Shown here one piece after another: positions 9,081 through 17,599 of a stretch of 64,000 nt of DNA; the stretch's first letter is position 1, and each line of letters starts with the position of its first letter. The position numbers and the translations under genes are program-made. The notes under the pieces were generated by a model. That model had not been told where the DNA came from and did not search any database. It saw only the letters and a program-made list of their open reading frames with translations. The stretch comes from JAXLRU01 sp046330935 (GTDB lineage: Bacteria; Actinomycetota; Actinomycetes; Actinomycetales; Kineosporiaceae). The DNA lies in the NCBI GenBank assembly GCA_046330935.1, contig JAXLRU010000002.1, positions 682,001 through 746,000 on the forward strand, written 5' to 3'.

Positions 9081-9497
9081 TCAGCCCTGCGCACGGCCGA
9101 CGCGGGGGCGGGTGGCAGGGCGGGTGGCGTTCTTCATCCAGCACGACGGGATCGTGCTCGTCGCCGCGTGGTCGAGGGCGCGATAGGCGCTCGGCGTCAT
9201 GCCCACCAGCTCCGTGAACCGGCTGCTGAAGGACCCGAGCGACGTCGACCCGACCGCCAGGCAGACCTCGGTGACGGACAGCTCCCCGGCCCGCAACAGC
9301 GCCTTGGCCCGCTCGATCCGCCGCGTCATCAGGTAGGCGTAGGGGGTCTCGCCGAACGCCTCGCGGAACAGCCGGGCGAAGTGCGACGGCGACATCAGCG
9401 CGGTGCGAGCCATGGCCGGGACGTCGAGGGGCCGGGCGAACTCGCGGTCGAGGAGGTCGCGGGCACGGCGCAGGTGCACGAGGTCCTCGGGGGTCAC
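9081..9497 (-). CDS. AraC-family transcriptional regulator (DNA-binding domain only)
   Basis: 138 residues from a GTG at 9497; the frame is open further upstream, but that part is Arg/Gly/Pro-rich. Two helix-turn-helix motifs are visible: ARPLDVPAMARTALMSPSHF and GELSVTEVCLAVGSTSLGSF, the latter followed by FSSRFTELVGMTPSAYR, the AraC signature. There is no separate ligand-binding domain, as in small stand-alone members. It probably controls the VOC gene just downstream. It is divergent from the secreted DUF2690 gene at 9630. Confidence 0.9.
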   Translation of the reverse strand: MTPEDLVHLRRARDLLDREFARPLDVPAMARTALMSPSHFARLFREAFGETPYAYLMTRRIERAKALLRAGELSVTEVCLAVGSTSLGSFSSRFTELVGMTPSAYRALDHAATSTIPSCWMKNATRPATRPRVGRAQG

Positions 9498-9629
9498 CGC
9501 TGGAGTGTGCCCGCCCGTCGCCGCTCGGCGCCAGCAGTTCCTTGCCCCCCGGCACAGGAGGGGGCCGCGCGGATAGGGTGCGGGCCGTCCCGGCGGGCCC
9601 GCCGCCCGGGCACGAACGGGAGGGCCCCT

Positions 9630-10157
9630 GTGCACGCCGTCCGACGCCTCGTCACGACCCTGGCCGCCACGGCCCTGATCGGTGCCGGCGGCCTCGCCGT
9701 CGCCGCCCCGGCCTCCGCCGCCACCTGCGTCGGCGCCGGCTGCTCCGGCCGCTCCCCCGTGGGCACCACCTGCGCGAACGATGCGCGCACCCTCGACAGC
9801 TTCACCGTCGTCAGCGGCGAGGGCGCGACGTACGGCTGGGTGAGCTGGAAGGTCGAGCTACGCAACTCGCCGTCCTGCGCGGCGTCGTGGACCCGCGCCA
9901 CCGGCAAGGTGAACAAGGTGATCGACGGCGGGCCCATCGGCATCACCGTCGGCCTCGGCGCGTGGAGTCGGCTCGACCCGTCGGTGCCCGTGCACACCGA
10001 CCCCACGCACTACCACGCCGAGAAGTACGTGAAGGCGGTCAAGGGCGCCACCTTCCAGTTCTCCACCCGCATGGTGAGCGACACCAGCATCGAGGAGGTG
10101 CGCTCGTGCTCCACCGCCTACGCCGGGTCGCCGTGCACGCCCTGGCAGCACATGTGA
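9630..10157 (+). CDS. Secreted DUF2690-like protein, paralog 1
   Basis: 175 residues from a GTG at 9630. A signal peptide (VHAVRRLVTTLAATALIGAG, ending in an ASA motif) precedes a mature part opening TCVGAGCSGRSPVGTTCAND. Conserved marks shared with four other proteins in the window are C-x4-C, GRSPVGTTCANDA, VELRNSPSCAASWTRATGK, W-SRLDPS, FQFSTRMVSDT, and a closing C-x5-C-x2-WQHM. The first half matches my memory of DUF2690; the second half is an extra conserved module. Function unknown. Its stop overlaps the start of paralog 2. Confidence 0.85.
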   Translation: MHAVRRLVTTLAATALIGAGGLAVAAPASAATCVGAGCSGRSPVGTTCANDARTLDSFTVVSGEGATYGWVSWKVELRNSPSCAASWTRATGKVNKVIDGGPIGITVGLGAWSRLDPSVPVHTDPTHYHAEKYVKAVKGATFQFSTRMVSDTSIEEVRSCSTAYAGSPCTPWQHM

Positions 10158-10696
10158 GCGCGGACCGGGGCGGACGTCGCGCCGCCCGCCGTCTCGGGAC
10201 GGCCGCCACGGTCGCGGCCCTGCTCGGCGTCGCCACCATCGTCGCGGCGTCCCCCGCGCAGGCCGCGACGTGCGTCGCGTCCGGCTGCAACGGCCGCTCA
10301 CCGGTGGGCACGACCTGCGCGAACGACGCCCGCACCCTGGACCGCTTCACGGTCGTCAACGGCTTCGACAACGCCGAGGGCTTCGCCTCCTGGACGGTCG
10401 AGCTGCGCACCTCGCCCTCGTGCCAGGCCTCGTGGACCCGCGCGACCGGCAAGGTCGCGTTCGACCCGGGCATCGTCAGCTTCACCGTCACCATCGGCGC
10501 CTGGAGCCGGTTGAACCCGGCGCTGCCGGCGACGTCGCCGCCCACCCACACCCAGGCGGTGAAGGAGGTGACGGTGAAGGGGCTGCCGTCCTTCCAGTTC
10601 TCCACGCCGATGGTCAACGACAGCGTCAACCACCAGGTCCGGTCGTGCTCGTCTGCGCCCGTCGGCGCTCCGTGCACCGCCTGGCAGCACCTGTAG
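10154..10696 (+). CDS. Secreted DUF2690-like protein, paralog 2
   Basis: 180 residues from a GTG at 10154 that overlaps the stop of paralog 1 (GTGA), so the pair is probably translationally coupled. The signal peptide includes LGTAATVAALLGVATIVAAS and ends AQA. The mature protein follows the same pattern as its neighbour: TCVASGCNGRSPVGTTCAND, VELRTSPSCQASWTRATGK, WSRLNPALP, FQFSTPMVND and a C-terminal WQHL. Identity to paralog 1 is high through the first 100 mature residues, which indicates a recent tandem duplication. Confidence 0.85.
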   Translation: MSADRGGRRAARRLGTAATVAALLGVATIVAASPAQAATCVASGCNGRSPVGTTCANDARTLDRFTVVNGFDNAEGFASWTVELRTSPSCQASWTRATGKVAFDPGIVSFTVTIGAWSRLNPALPATSPPTHTQAVKEVTVKGLPSFQFSTPMVNDSVNHQVRSCSSAPVGAPCTAWQHL

Positions 10697-10763
10697 CGGC
10701 CCGTCCCGGCGCGGCGGCGCGTCCCGGCTGGTCGGGGCGCCGCCGCGGGGGCAGGGTCGGGGC

Positions 10764-11813
10764 ATGAGACTGCTGGTGCTGGGCGGGACGCTGTTCGTGG
10801 GGCACGCGATCGTCGCCGAGGCGGTGGCGCGGGGCCACTCCGTGACCGTCGTCCACCGTGGCCGCACCGGCGAGGCGCCGGGCGGCGCGCGCGTCGTCCT
10901 CGGCGATCGCACCTCGCCCCAGACGCTCGCCGCGCTGGCCGCCGCGGGCCCGTGGGACGCCGTCCTCGACGCGTGGAGCGGTGCCGCCGGGGTCGTCCAG
11001 GCGTCGGCCCGGGCGCTGGCGCGGGCGGCGGGCACCTACGCCTACGTGTCCTCGCGCTCGGTCTACACCTGGCCGCTGCCGCACGGCGCCGACGAGACCG
11101 CGCCGCTGGTCGACGCCGACCCGGGTGCCGACGAGGTCGACTACGCCACCGACAAGCGCGGCGGCGAGCTCGCGGTGCTGGAGTCGTTCCCGTCCGCGCT
11201 GATCGCGCGGCCCGGGCTGATCCTCGGCCCGCGGGAGTTCCCCGGTCGCCTGCCGTGGTGGCTGTCGCGGCTGATCCGCGGCGGGGACGTGCTGGCGCCC
11301 GGCCCCGCCGACCTGCGCCTGCAGTACGTCGACGCCCGCGACCTTGCGGCCTTCCTGCTCGACGGGCTCGAGTCGGGCCTGACGGGGGCGTTCGACACGG
11401 TCAGCGCGCCCGGACACGCGACGATGGCGACGCTGCTGGGCGCGGCCGTCGACGCCGTCGGCCCGGCCGTGCAGGCCCCGGTGCGGCTGCAGTGGGTGGA
11501 CCCGTCGTTCCTGCTCGAACGCGGCGTCGCGCCGTGGACGCAGGTGCCCGTGTGGGTGCCCGAGGGCCACGAGGCCTACGCCCTGCACGACGGCGACACC
11601 TCCCGCGCGCTCGCCGCCGGGCTGCGCTGCCGCCCCGTCGAGGAGACCGTCGCCGACACCTGGGCCTGGTGGGACGCGGCCGGGCGACCGGCGTCGGTGA
11701 TCCGCACCGGGCTCGGGCTGGAACCCGACGTCGAGGAGCGGTTGCTGCGCGAGTGGGCCGTGCGCGGTGTCGACGTCGAGCACGAGCTCACCGAGGACCG
11801 TCCCGGCACCTGA
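10764..11813 (+). CDS. NAD(P)-dependent epimerase/reductase (extended SDR fold)
   Basis: 349 residues from ATG 10764. The N-terminus MRLLVLGGTLFVGHAIVAEA is a Rossmann dinucleotide-binding loop of GGTxFVG type. YVSSRSVY carries the Ser region of the SDR active site, but the usual Tyr-x3-Lys is not clear; YATDKRGGE near residue 130 is the best candidate. Proteins of this kind are annotated as nucleotide-sugar epimerases or isoflavone-reductase-like enzymes. The substrate is unknown. It is the first gene after the DUF2690 pair, 67 bp on. Confidence 0.8.
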   Translation: MRLLVLGGTLFVGHAIVAEAVARGHSVTVVHRGRTGEAPGGARVVLGDRTSPQTLAALAAAGPWDAVLDAWSGAAGVVQASARALARAAGTYAYVSSRSVYTWPLPHGADETAPLVDADPGADEVDYATDKRGGELAVLESFPSALIARPGLILGPREFPGRLPWWLSRLIRGGDVLAPGPADLRLQYVDARDLAAFLLDGLESGLTGAFDTVSAPGHATMATLLGAAVDAVGPAVQAPVRLQWVDPSFLLERGVAPWTQVPVWVPEGHEAYALHDGDTSRALAAGLRCRPVEETVADTWAWWDAAGRPASVIRTGLGLEPDVEERLLREWAVRGVDVEHELTEDRPGT

Positions 11814-11899
11814 ACCAGCCCCCCGCCACCGATGACTTCGGGCCCCCGCCCGGGTCTGCCCCCTCAGGATCCACCGCCCTCCCACCCCTGGAGCCCCCC

Positions 11900-12388
11900 A
11901 TGACCAGCCTCACGACCTGCCTGTGGTTCGACTTCGGCAAGGCCGAGCAGGCGGCCGAGTTCTACACGACCGTCTTCGACGACTGCGAGATCCAGGGGAT
12001 CGACCGCTACCCCGAGGACTCCCCCGGCCCCGCCGGGCAGGTGATGACGGCGCGGTTCCGGATCGGCACGCAGGAGTTCGTGGGCCTCAACGGCGGCCCG
12101 AACTACACGTTCAGCGAGGCGATCTCGTTCCAGATCCCCTGCGCCGACCAGGCCGAGATCGACCGCTACTGGGACGCGCTGACCGCCGACGGCGGGCAGG
12201 AGGGGCCCTGCGGCTGGTTGAAGGACCGGTTCGGGGTGTCGTGGCAGGTCGTGCCCGTGCAGCTGCCGCAGCTGCTGAACCAGCCCGACGCCGAGCGGGC
12301 CCAGGCCGCGTTCGGGGCGATGATGAAGCAGACCCGGCCGGTCATCGCCGAGATCCAGGACGCCGTGGCGGCGGTCACGACAGGGTGA
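11900..12388 (+). CDS. VOC family protein (PhnB/3-demethylubiquinone methyltransferase-like)
   Basis: 162 residues from ATG 11900. The opening TTCLWFDFGKAEQAAEFYTT and the core GQVMTARFRIGTQEFVGLNG with FSEAISFQIPCADQAEIDRY are typical of the PhnB-like VOC branch. The tryptophan-rich DRFGVSWQVVP segment marks the second module. Most members have no defined substrate. Its last 14 nt overlap the convergent gene 12375-14042. Confidence 0.88.
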   Translation: MTSLTTCLWFDFGKAEQAAEFYTTVFDDCEIQGIDRYPEDSPGPAGQVMTARFRIGTQEFVGLNGGPNYTFSEAISFQIPCADQAEIDRYWDALTADGGQEGPCGWLKDRFGVSWQVVPVQLPQLLNQPDAERAQAAFGAMMKQTRPVIAEIQDAVAAVTTG

Positions 12389-14042
12389 GCGTCAGCGTCC
12401 CCTGCTTGCCGGCCGGGTAGACCGTCACGGAGCAGGCGCCTCCGCCGGGCATCGCCGCGAAGGCGCCGGCGGAGTCGCCTGCGGGCAGCGCGACGGTGCT
12501 CGTGACGGCGGAGTCGCGGCACCGCAGCGTCAGCTCCACCGGGCCGACGCCATTGCCGGTGACGCGGTAGCGCAGCACCTGCCCCGGCGTCAGGTCCGTG
12601 ACGGGGACCGCGTACCCGTAGAAGCCGTAGGGCGTGGCCACCATCGTCACGTCCTTCGGCTCGCCCAGGACGATCCCGTCGTCGCGTCGCACGTCCAGCG
12701 TCACGGTCGTCGTCCCGGTGGCGTCGCGGCGGGGGTCGACGACGAGCCGGTACGTGCCGCTGTCGGGGAAGGTCTGGTCGGAGGTGTCGGCGTAGGTGCC
12801 GCCGTCGCGCTCGATCAGCAGCAGCTCGCGGCCGGTCGGGTCGTCGGGGGCGACCCACCGCACGGAGCCCCTGCCCAGGGTGGTGGTCACGGACAGCCGG
12901 TACACCTGGCCGCGGCGGGCCCTGAACTCCAGCGTCTGGTCCGTCCAGGCCGCCGACGTCACGGTCACGGGCCGGCCGGGGACCAGCGCGACGGGCGCCG
13001 GCGGGGTGACCAGCGTCAGGGCCAGCCGCAGGTGGCCGGTGTCGGGCAGCGCCACCGTCAGCGTCTGCGTGCCCGTCGTGGGGACGAGCCCGTCGGAGGC
13101 GCTGTCCTCCCGCAGGGACAGCTCCCCGTACACCACGCCCGCCACGGACAAAGTGCCGGTCGCGGGGTTCGCGCCGTCCCCCCGGATGACGGCGTCGCGG
13201 ACCACGCCCACCACGCGCTGACCCGCCGTCGCGGGGAACGTCAGGCGCACCTGCTGGCCGGGCACGGTGACCGAGACGTCGACGGCGGGGCCGCCGGGGG
13301 TGATCGTCCCCGTCACGTCGCGGCCCTTGGACAGCGTCACGGGGACCTGCAGGGCGGTGCCGCCCGGGTTGCCCACGCGCACCCGGTGGATCCCCGACAC
13401 CGTCGCGACGGCTCGGGCGCCCTGACCCTGGGCGAGGGTCGAGCCGTCGGGACGCAGCAGCGCCAGGGTCACCGGGTCGTTCACCGGGGTGGCCCGCCCG
13501 TGGACGGCGCGCAGGAACTCCCCCGCCTCCGCGCGCGTGGCGAGGTCGACGTGGCCGCGCGCCGGCACGGTGACCGTCAGCGCCGGGACGTTCGGGGTGA
13601 TCGTCGCGGGCCCCGTCCCCGTGACCGCCACGGTCACCGACCCCGCCGCGTCGTCGTCGACGTCGAGGGACACCGCGAACAGACCGCTGCCGCGGACCAC
13701 GACGGGCGTGAGGGTGGCCGAACGCCCGGCGCACACCGGCGCCGTCAGGGCCTTGCCCGCGGGGTCGAGGACCGACGCCCTGGCGGCACAGCCCGCGAAC
13801 GTGCCGCCCGTGATCCTGGCGGTCACCGTCTGGCCGGCCACCGCCGTGACCAGGACCCTGAGGTCCTGCCCCTCGGCGAGGGTGAAGCTGCGGGCGGCAC
13901 CGCTGACGTGGACTCCCCGGACGAGGACGTCCGCCGCGGACGCGGGCGCGGCGGTGAGGACGGCCGAGCCGCCGGCCGCCAGCGCGGCGACCACGGCGGG
14001 AACCAGGACGCGCCAGGCGCGACGGCGCAGCGGACCGGACAT
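12375..14042 (-). CDS. Large secreted beta-rich protein of unknown function
   Basis: 555 residues from ATG 14042. A signal peptide (RVLVPAVVAALAAGGSAVLT, ending ASA) is followed by roughly four domains of about 120 residues that alternate Val/Thr strands with short turns. Repeated patterns such as LTVTVPARGHVDL, TFPDSGTYRLVVDPRRD and MPGGGACSVTVYPAGKQGTL resemble bacterial pre-peptidase C-terminal-like domains. No catalytic motif or sortase signal is visible, so it is probably released or loosely wall-bound. It is convergent with and overlaps the VOC gene. Confidence 0.75.
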   Translation of the reverse strand: MSGPLRRRAWRVLVPAVVAALAAGGSAVLTAAPASAADVLVRGVHVSGAARSFTLAEGQDLRVLVTAVAGQTVTARITGGTFAGCAARASVLDPAGKALTAPVCAGRSATLTPVVVRGSGLFAVSLDVDDDAAGSVTVAVTGTGPATITPNVPALTVTVPARGHVDLATRAEAGEFLRAVHGRATPVNDPVTLALLRPDGSTLAQGQGARAVATVSGIHRVRVGNPGGTALQVPVTLSKGRDVTGTITPGGPAVDVSVTVPGQQVRLTFPATAGQRVVGVVRDAVIRGDGANPATGTLSVAGVVYGELSLREDSASDGLVPTTGTQTLTVALPDTGHLRLALTLVTPPAPVALVPGRPVTVTSAAWTDQTLEFRARRGQVYRLSVTTTLGRGSVRWVAPDDPTGRELLLIERDGGTYADTSDQTFPDSGTYRLVVDPRRDATGTTTVTLDVRRDDGIVLGEPKDVTMVATPYGFYGYAVPVTDLTPGQVLRYRVTGNGVGPVELTLRCRDSAVTSTVALPAGDSAGAFAAMPGGGACSVTVYPAGKQGTLTLTLS

Positions 14043-14136
14043 GTGAACCCCCAGGTCTCCCGGAACGCCGCTGCCCTGCGGCGCCGGTCACGCTACGCGA
14101 GACGGCGTGCCTGTCGATCGGGCGCGCGCCCGGCGG

Positions 14137-15768
14137 TCACCCGCGCAGCCGGGCCAGGGCCTCGCAGAGCCGTGCGCGGGCGGCCAGCTCGGTCTGCAGC
14201 GGCGCGAGAGCGATCTCGTCGGCCACCGTCGCCACGCGCTCGCTCAGGCGGTGCCGGGCCGCGCGGGCCCGGCGGGCCGCGCCCAGGCGCACGAACGGCC
14301 GGGCCAGGACGGCGAGCACCAGGCCGAGCACCAGTCCGCCGCCGAGCAGCAGCGTGGGCAGCGGCAGCGGGCCGACGTGCGGCAGCGGCGGGTCGGGAAG
14401 CTGCAGCCAGGCGAGGGCGAACAGGGCGCCGAGCCAGACCAGCCCGGCCACGGCCGTGAGGACGAGCAGCCCCTGCACCAGGCCCACGACCCGCCACCAC
14501 CGGGGCGGCCGGGACAGCCCGAGGTCGGCGCCGGCGATCGCCCTGTCGAGCCGGTCGGGCAGGTCGTCGCGCCGGGCGGTGGTGACCGCCCGCAGCTTCT
14601 GCGGCCAGGGCTCGGGCAGGCCCTCCGACACCTGGGCGGCGAGCTCCCGCAGGGCGGTGTCGATCCGGGCGCGCTGGAGGGCCGAGGCGCCCCCGATGGA
14701 GGTGCGCACCAGCTCCGACGGGCTCTCGGGCAGGCGCAGCCGGCGGGCGGGGTCGGGTCGCAGCCGGGCGGTCCAGCGGGTCAGCGGCCAGCCCGTCGCG
14801 CGGTGTCCTCGCATCCGGTGGGCACCGGCGACCGCGGCGGCGACGGTCTCGACGCCGGCCGCCTCGCCGAGCGCCTCGACCAGGGCCTGCCGGCGCCGGG
14901 GCAGCACCCGCGCTCCGGTCGGGCCGCCGCACGACCCTTCCAGATCGCCCGCCAGCGCGCTCAGGTCGGCCTCCAACCGGCGGACGGCGGCCCGCTTGCG
15001 CTCCGCGCGTCGCCTCAGCTCCTCCTGCAATGCCTCCACACCCTCGCCGGTGCGGGCGGACGTGGCCAGCACGGGCACCGAACCCAGCCCTTCGGAGGCG
15101 AGCAGCTCGCGCAGGTCGGCCAGGCAGGCCGCGCGTGCGGGGACCGGCAGCCGGTCCACCTGGTTGAGCACGACGAGCATGACGTCGGCGTAGCCGCGGG
15201 CGGCCAGGGGGGCCAGGTACCGCTCGTGCACGCTCGCGTCGGCGTACTTCTGGGGGTCGAGCACCCAGACGAGCAGGTCGACCTGCTCCACCAGGCGGTC
15301 GGACTCGATCCGGTGGCGGGGTTCCACGGAGTCGACGTCGGGCAGGTCGAGCAGGACCGACACGTCAGGGCCGGCCGGTCCCGATCCGGGCGGGGCGGCG
15401 ACGAGGTGCCGGTTCGGCACGGCCAGCCAGTCCAGCAGCGCATCCGCCGGCTCCGGACCCCGGACGGCGGCGTGCGCGACGCCGGTGGTCGGGCGGCGCA
15501 GGCCCACGGTCGAGACGTCGTCCCCGACCAGGGCGTTGAACAGCGACGACTTGCCGCTGCCGGTGGCCCCGGCGAGCGCGACCACGGTGTGCTCGGCGCC
15601 CAGGCGCAGGCGTTGCCCGGCCTTGGCGGCGACCCGGCCGGCCTCGGCCACCACCTCGTCGTCGAGGCGTCCGGGGCTCAGGGCCAGCACCTCGTCGAGC
15701 GCGGCGAGCCGGTCGGCGAACCGCCGGGGCTCCGCCTCCCGGGTCCGCAGCCCGGTCAGCAGCGTCAC
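14137..15768 (-). CDS. Dynamin-like/YfjP-type GTPase, second of a pair
   Basis: 543 residues from a GTG at 15768 that overlaps the stop of the first GTPase gene. The G domain shows the P-loop GATGSGKSS at residues 67-75, a G3 region DLPDVDSVEP, G4 NQVD and G5 TSARTGEG. A helical middle part precedes two transmembrane segments near residue 420 onward (GLVQGLLVLTAVAGLVWLGA and TLLLGGGLVLGLVLAVLARP). The C-terminus is an Arg/Ala-rich helix. The layout fits bacterial membrane-remodelling dynamin-like proteins, which act as hetero-pairs. Role inferred only. Confidence 0.82.
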   Translation of the reverse strand: MTLLTGLRTREAEPRRFADRLAALDEVLALSPGRLDDEVVAEAGRVAAKAGQRLRLGAEHTVVALAGATGSGKSSLFNALVGDDVSTVGLRRPTTGVAHAAVRGPEPADALLDWLAVPNRHLVAAPPGSGPAGPDVSVLLDLPDVDSVEPRHRIESDRLVEQVDLLVWVLDPQKYADASVHERYLAPLAARGYADVMLVVLNQVDRLPVPARAACLADLRELLASEGLGSVPVLATSARTGEGVEALQEELRRRAERKRAAVRRLEADLSALAGDLEGSCGGPTGARVLPRRRQALVEALGEAAGVETVAAAVAGAHRMRGHRATGWPLTRWTARLRPDPARRLRLPESPSELVRTSIGGASALQRARIDTALRELAAQVSEGLPEPWPQKLRAVTTARRDDLPDRLDRAIAGADLGLSRPPRWWRVVGLVQGLLVLTAVAGLVWLGALFALAWLQLPDPPLPHVGPLPLPTLLLGGGLVLGLVLAVLARPFVRLGAARRARAARHRLSERVATVADEIALAPLQTELAARARLCEALARLRG

Positions 15769-17519
15769 CGCGCACCGTCCGGGGCCACGGCCGGTGCGGT
15801 CCCGGCAGCCACGGAGCGGGCGCCGCGGCGGGCACGCTCGAACGTGTCCAGGGCCGCGCGGAGCCCGACCGCGGCGTCGACCTCGGGGGCGGCGGCGTCG
15901 ACCAGGTCGGTGAACCGCTGGCGCTCGGCGGCCAGCAGGTCGTCCACCCGCTCCAGCAGGTCGACCCGCGCCCGGGTGGCCAGGGCCCGCACGGCGCTGT
16001 CCCCGAACACCGCCTCGAGCACCTTCTGCCCCACGGCGCCGGTGCCGCCGGCGATGAGCAGCTCGGCCCCGCTCAGGCCGCCCGTCTGCGCGAACACGGC
16101 GAGCATCAGCACCAGCCCGGCCCCGTTGGTGCCGAAGGACGCCAGCCGCGCCACCTGCCGCCGCTGGCCGCCCTCCTCGGCCACGAGCGTGAGGACCCTG
16201 CCCTGCCAGTCGCGGATCTCCCGCTCCAGCGCCGGGCGGAACCCGGGCGAGGAGTGGGCCAACCCCGGGCCGGCGGCGGCGAGCAGGGCGCGCCCGGCCG
16301 GGCGCACCGGCCACACGTCGGCGGTGCGCTCGGCCGCAGCGTCGGCGGCGGTCCGCACGAGCAGCTCGACGCCGCTCTCCAGGGCCTGCGCGACGGGCTC
16401 GGTGTCGGGCCGCCGACCCGTGAGGAACCCCGTGACCCGGTCGCGCAGGCGACCGATCCGCTGCTCCATGGAGCGGGAGAACTCCCCCGTGCCGACGAAC
16501 TCCTGCCACCGGGCCAGCACCTCGCCCCGCAACACGCTCCCGCCGCGCACGCCGTCGTCCACCTCACGCGCGGCACCGGCGTAGAGCTCCTCCGCCTCGT
16601 CGCGCAGGGTCGCGGCCGCCGCGAGCTGGTCGTCGACCTCCCGGGCCAGGGCCGACACCCGCTGACGCAGGCTCTTCAGGGCGCCGTCGAGCGTCGTGCG
16701 GATCACTTCGGCGCGGGCCTGGGAGTCGCCCGCCAGGCCGTCAAGCCAGGAGCGCAGCGGCGCGGTGGACGCCGCGGGCAGGCGCTCGTCGGCCGTCTCC
16801 AGCATCGCCTCCGGCACCGCGAACAGGGTCGCCCGGGCAAGGCCGTTGCGGTCGAGCATCGCCGCCAGGTGCTCGCTGATGTCGCGGACCCCCTCCCGGG
16901 GCACCCGGTTGAGCACGACCGCCAGGGCGGTGCTGCGCTCCTGGGCCAGGGTCAGGAAGTCCCAGGGCACGGCGTCGGCGTAGCGGCCCGCCGTCGTGCA
17001 GAAGATCCAGAGGTCGGCGGCGGCGAGCAGCTGCCCGGCCAGGCGGCGGTTCTCGGCGACCACGGAGTCGACGTCCGGCGCGTCCAGCAGCGCCAGCCCT
17101 CGGGGCACGCCCGCGTGGGTCACCAGCTGCAGCGTGCCGGGCCCCCCGGCGCCCGTGTTCCCGGTCGTCCGGGACAGGTCGGGCAGGATCCGGTCGTCCT
17201 CGAACCAGCGCCGGTCCTCCGGGTGGCACACGAGCACCGGCCCCCGCGTGGTCGGGCGCAGCCACCCGGCCAGCGTGACGTCGTCCCCGATCAGGCTGTT
17301 GACCAGCGTCGACTTCCCCGCTCCCGTCGACCCGCCGACGACGGCCAGCAGGGGCGCGTCGGCGCTGCGCAGCCGGGGCAGCAGGTAGTCGTCCACCTGG
17401 CCGGCGAACTCTGCCGCCGCCGCCCGCGCCTGCTCGGCACCGGGGGTGGTCAGGCGCAGGCGCAGGTCGGCGACCCGATGGCGCAGGGCCTCGAGCGATT
17501 CCGCCAGGTCGGGGCTCAC
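15765..17519 (-). CDS. Dynamin-like GTPase, first of a pair
   Basis: 584 residues from a GTG at 17519. The P-loop is GGSTGAGKS at residues 62-70, followed by G3 DAPDVDSVV and G4 NRVP. A long helical region with many Glu/Arg pairs and a weaker hydrophobic stretch (GAGLVLMLAVFAQTGGLSGA) follow. G4 NRVP lacks the usual NKxD Asp, so guanine specificity may be relaxed. The sequence differs greatly from the second GTPase, so the pair is old rather than a recent duplication. DynA/DynB in Streptomyces and IniA/IniC in mycobacteria are the nearest known paired systems. Confidence 0.8.
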   Translation of the reverse strand: MSPDLAESLEALRHRVADLRLRLTTPGAEQARAAAAEFAGQVDDYLLPRLRSADAPLLAVVGGSTGAGKSTLVNSLIGDDVTLAGWLRPTTRGPVLVCHPEDRRWFEDDRILPDLSRTTGNTGAGGPGTLQLVTHAGVPRGLALLDAPDVDSVVAENRRLAGQLLAAADLWIFCTTAGRYADAVPWDFLTLAQERSTALAVVLNRVPREGVRDISEHLAAMLDRNGLARATLFAVPEAMLETADERLPAASTAPLRSWLDGLAGDSQARAEVIRTTLDGALKSLRQRVSALAREVDDQLAAAATLRDEAEELYAGAAREVDDGVRGGSVLRGEVLARWQEFVGTGEFSRSMEQRIGRLRDRVTGFLTGRRPDTEPVAQALESGVELLVRTAADAAAERTADVWPVRPAGRALLAAAGPGLAHSSPGFRPALEREIRDWQGRVLTLVAEEGGQRRQVARLASFGTNGAGLVLMLAVFAQTGGLSGAELLIAGGTGAVGQKVLEAVFGDSAVRALATRARVDLLERVDDLLAAERQRFTDLVDAAAPEVDAAVGLRAALDTFERARRGARSVAAGTAPAVAPDGAR

Positions 17520-17599
17520 GGGCCCATCCTCGCCGCGCAGCGGCAGACCACCAGCGCAGCGGGCGGGCGGCGCCCCGAGGAGGACGGCGTGGGCGCGGC

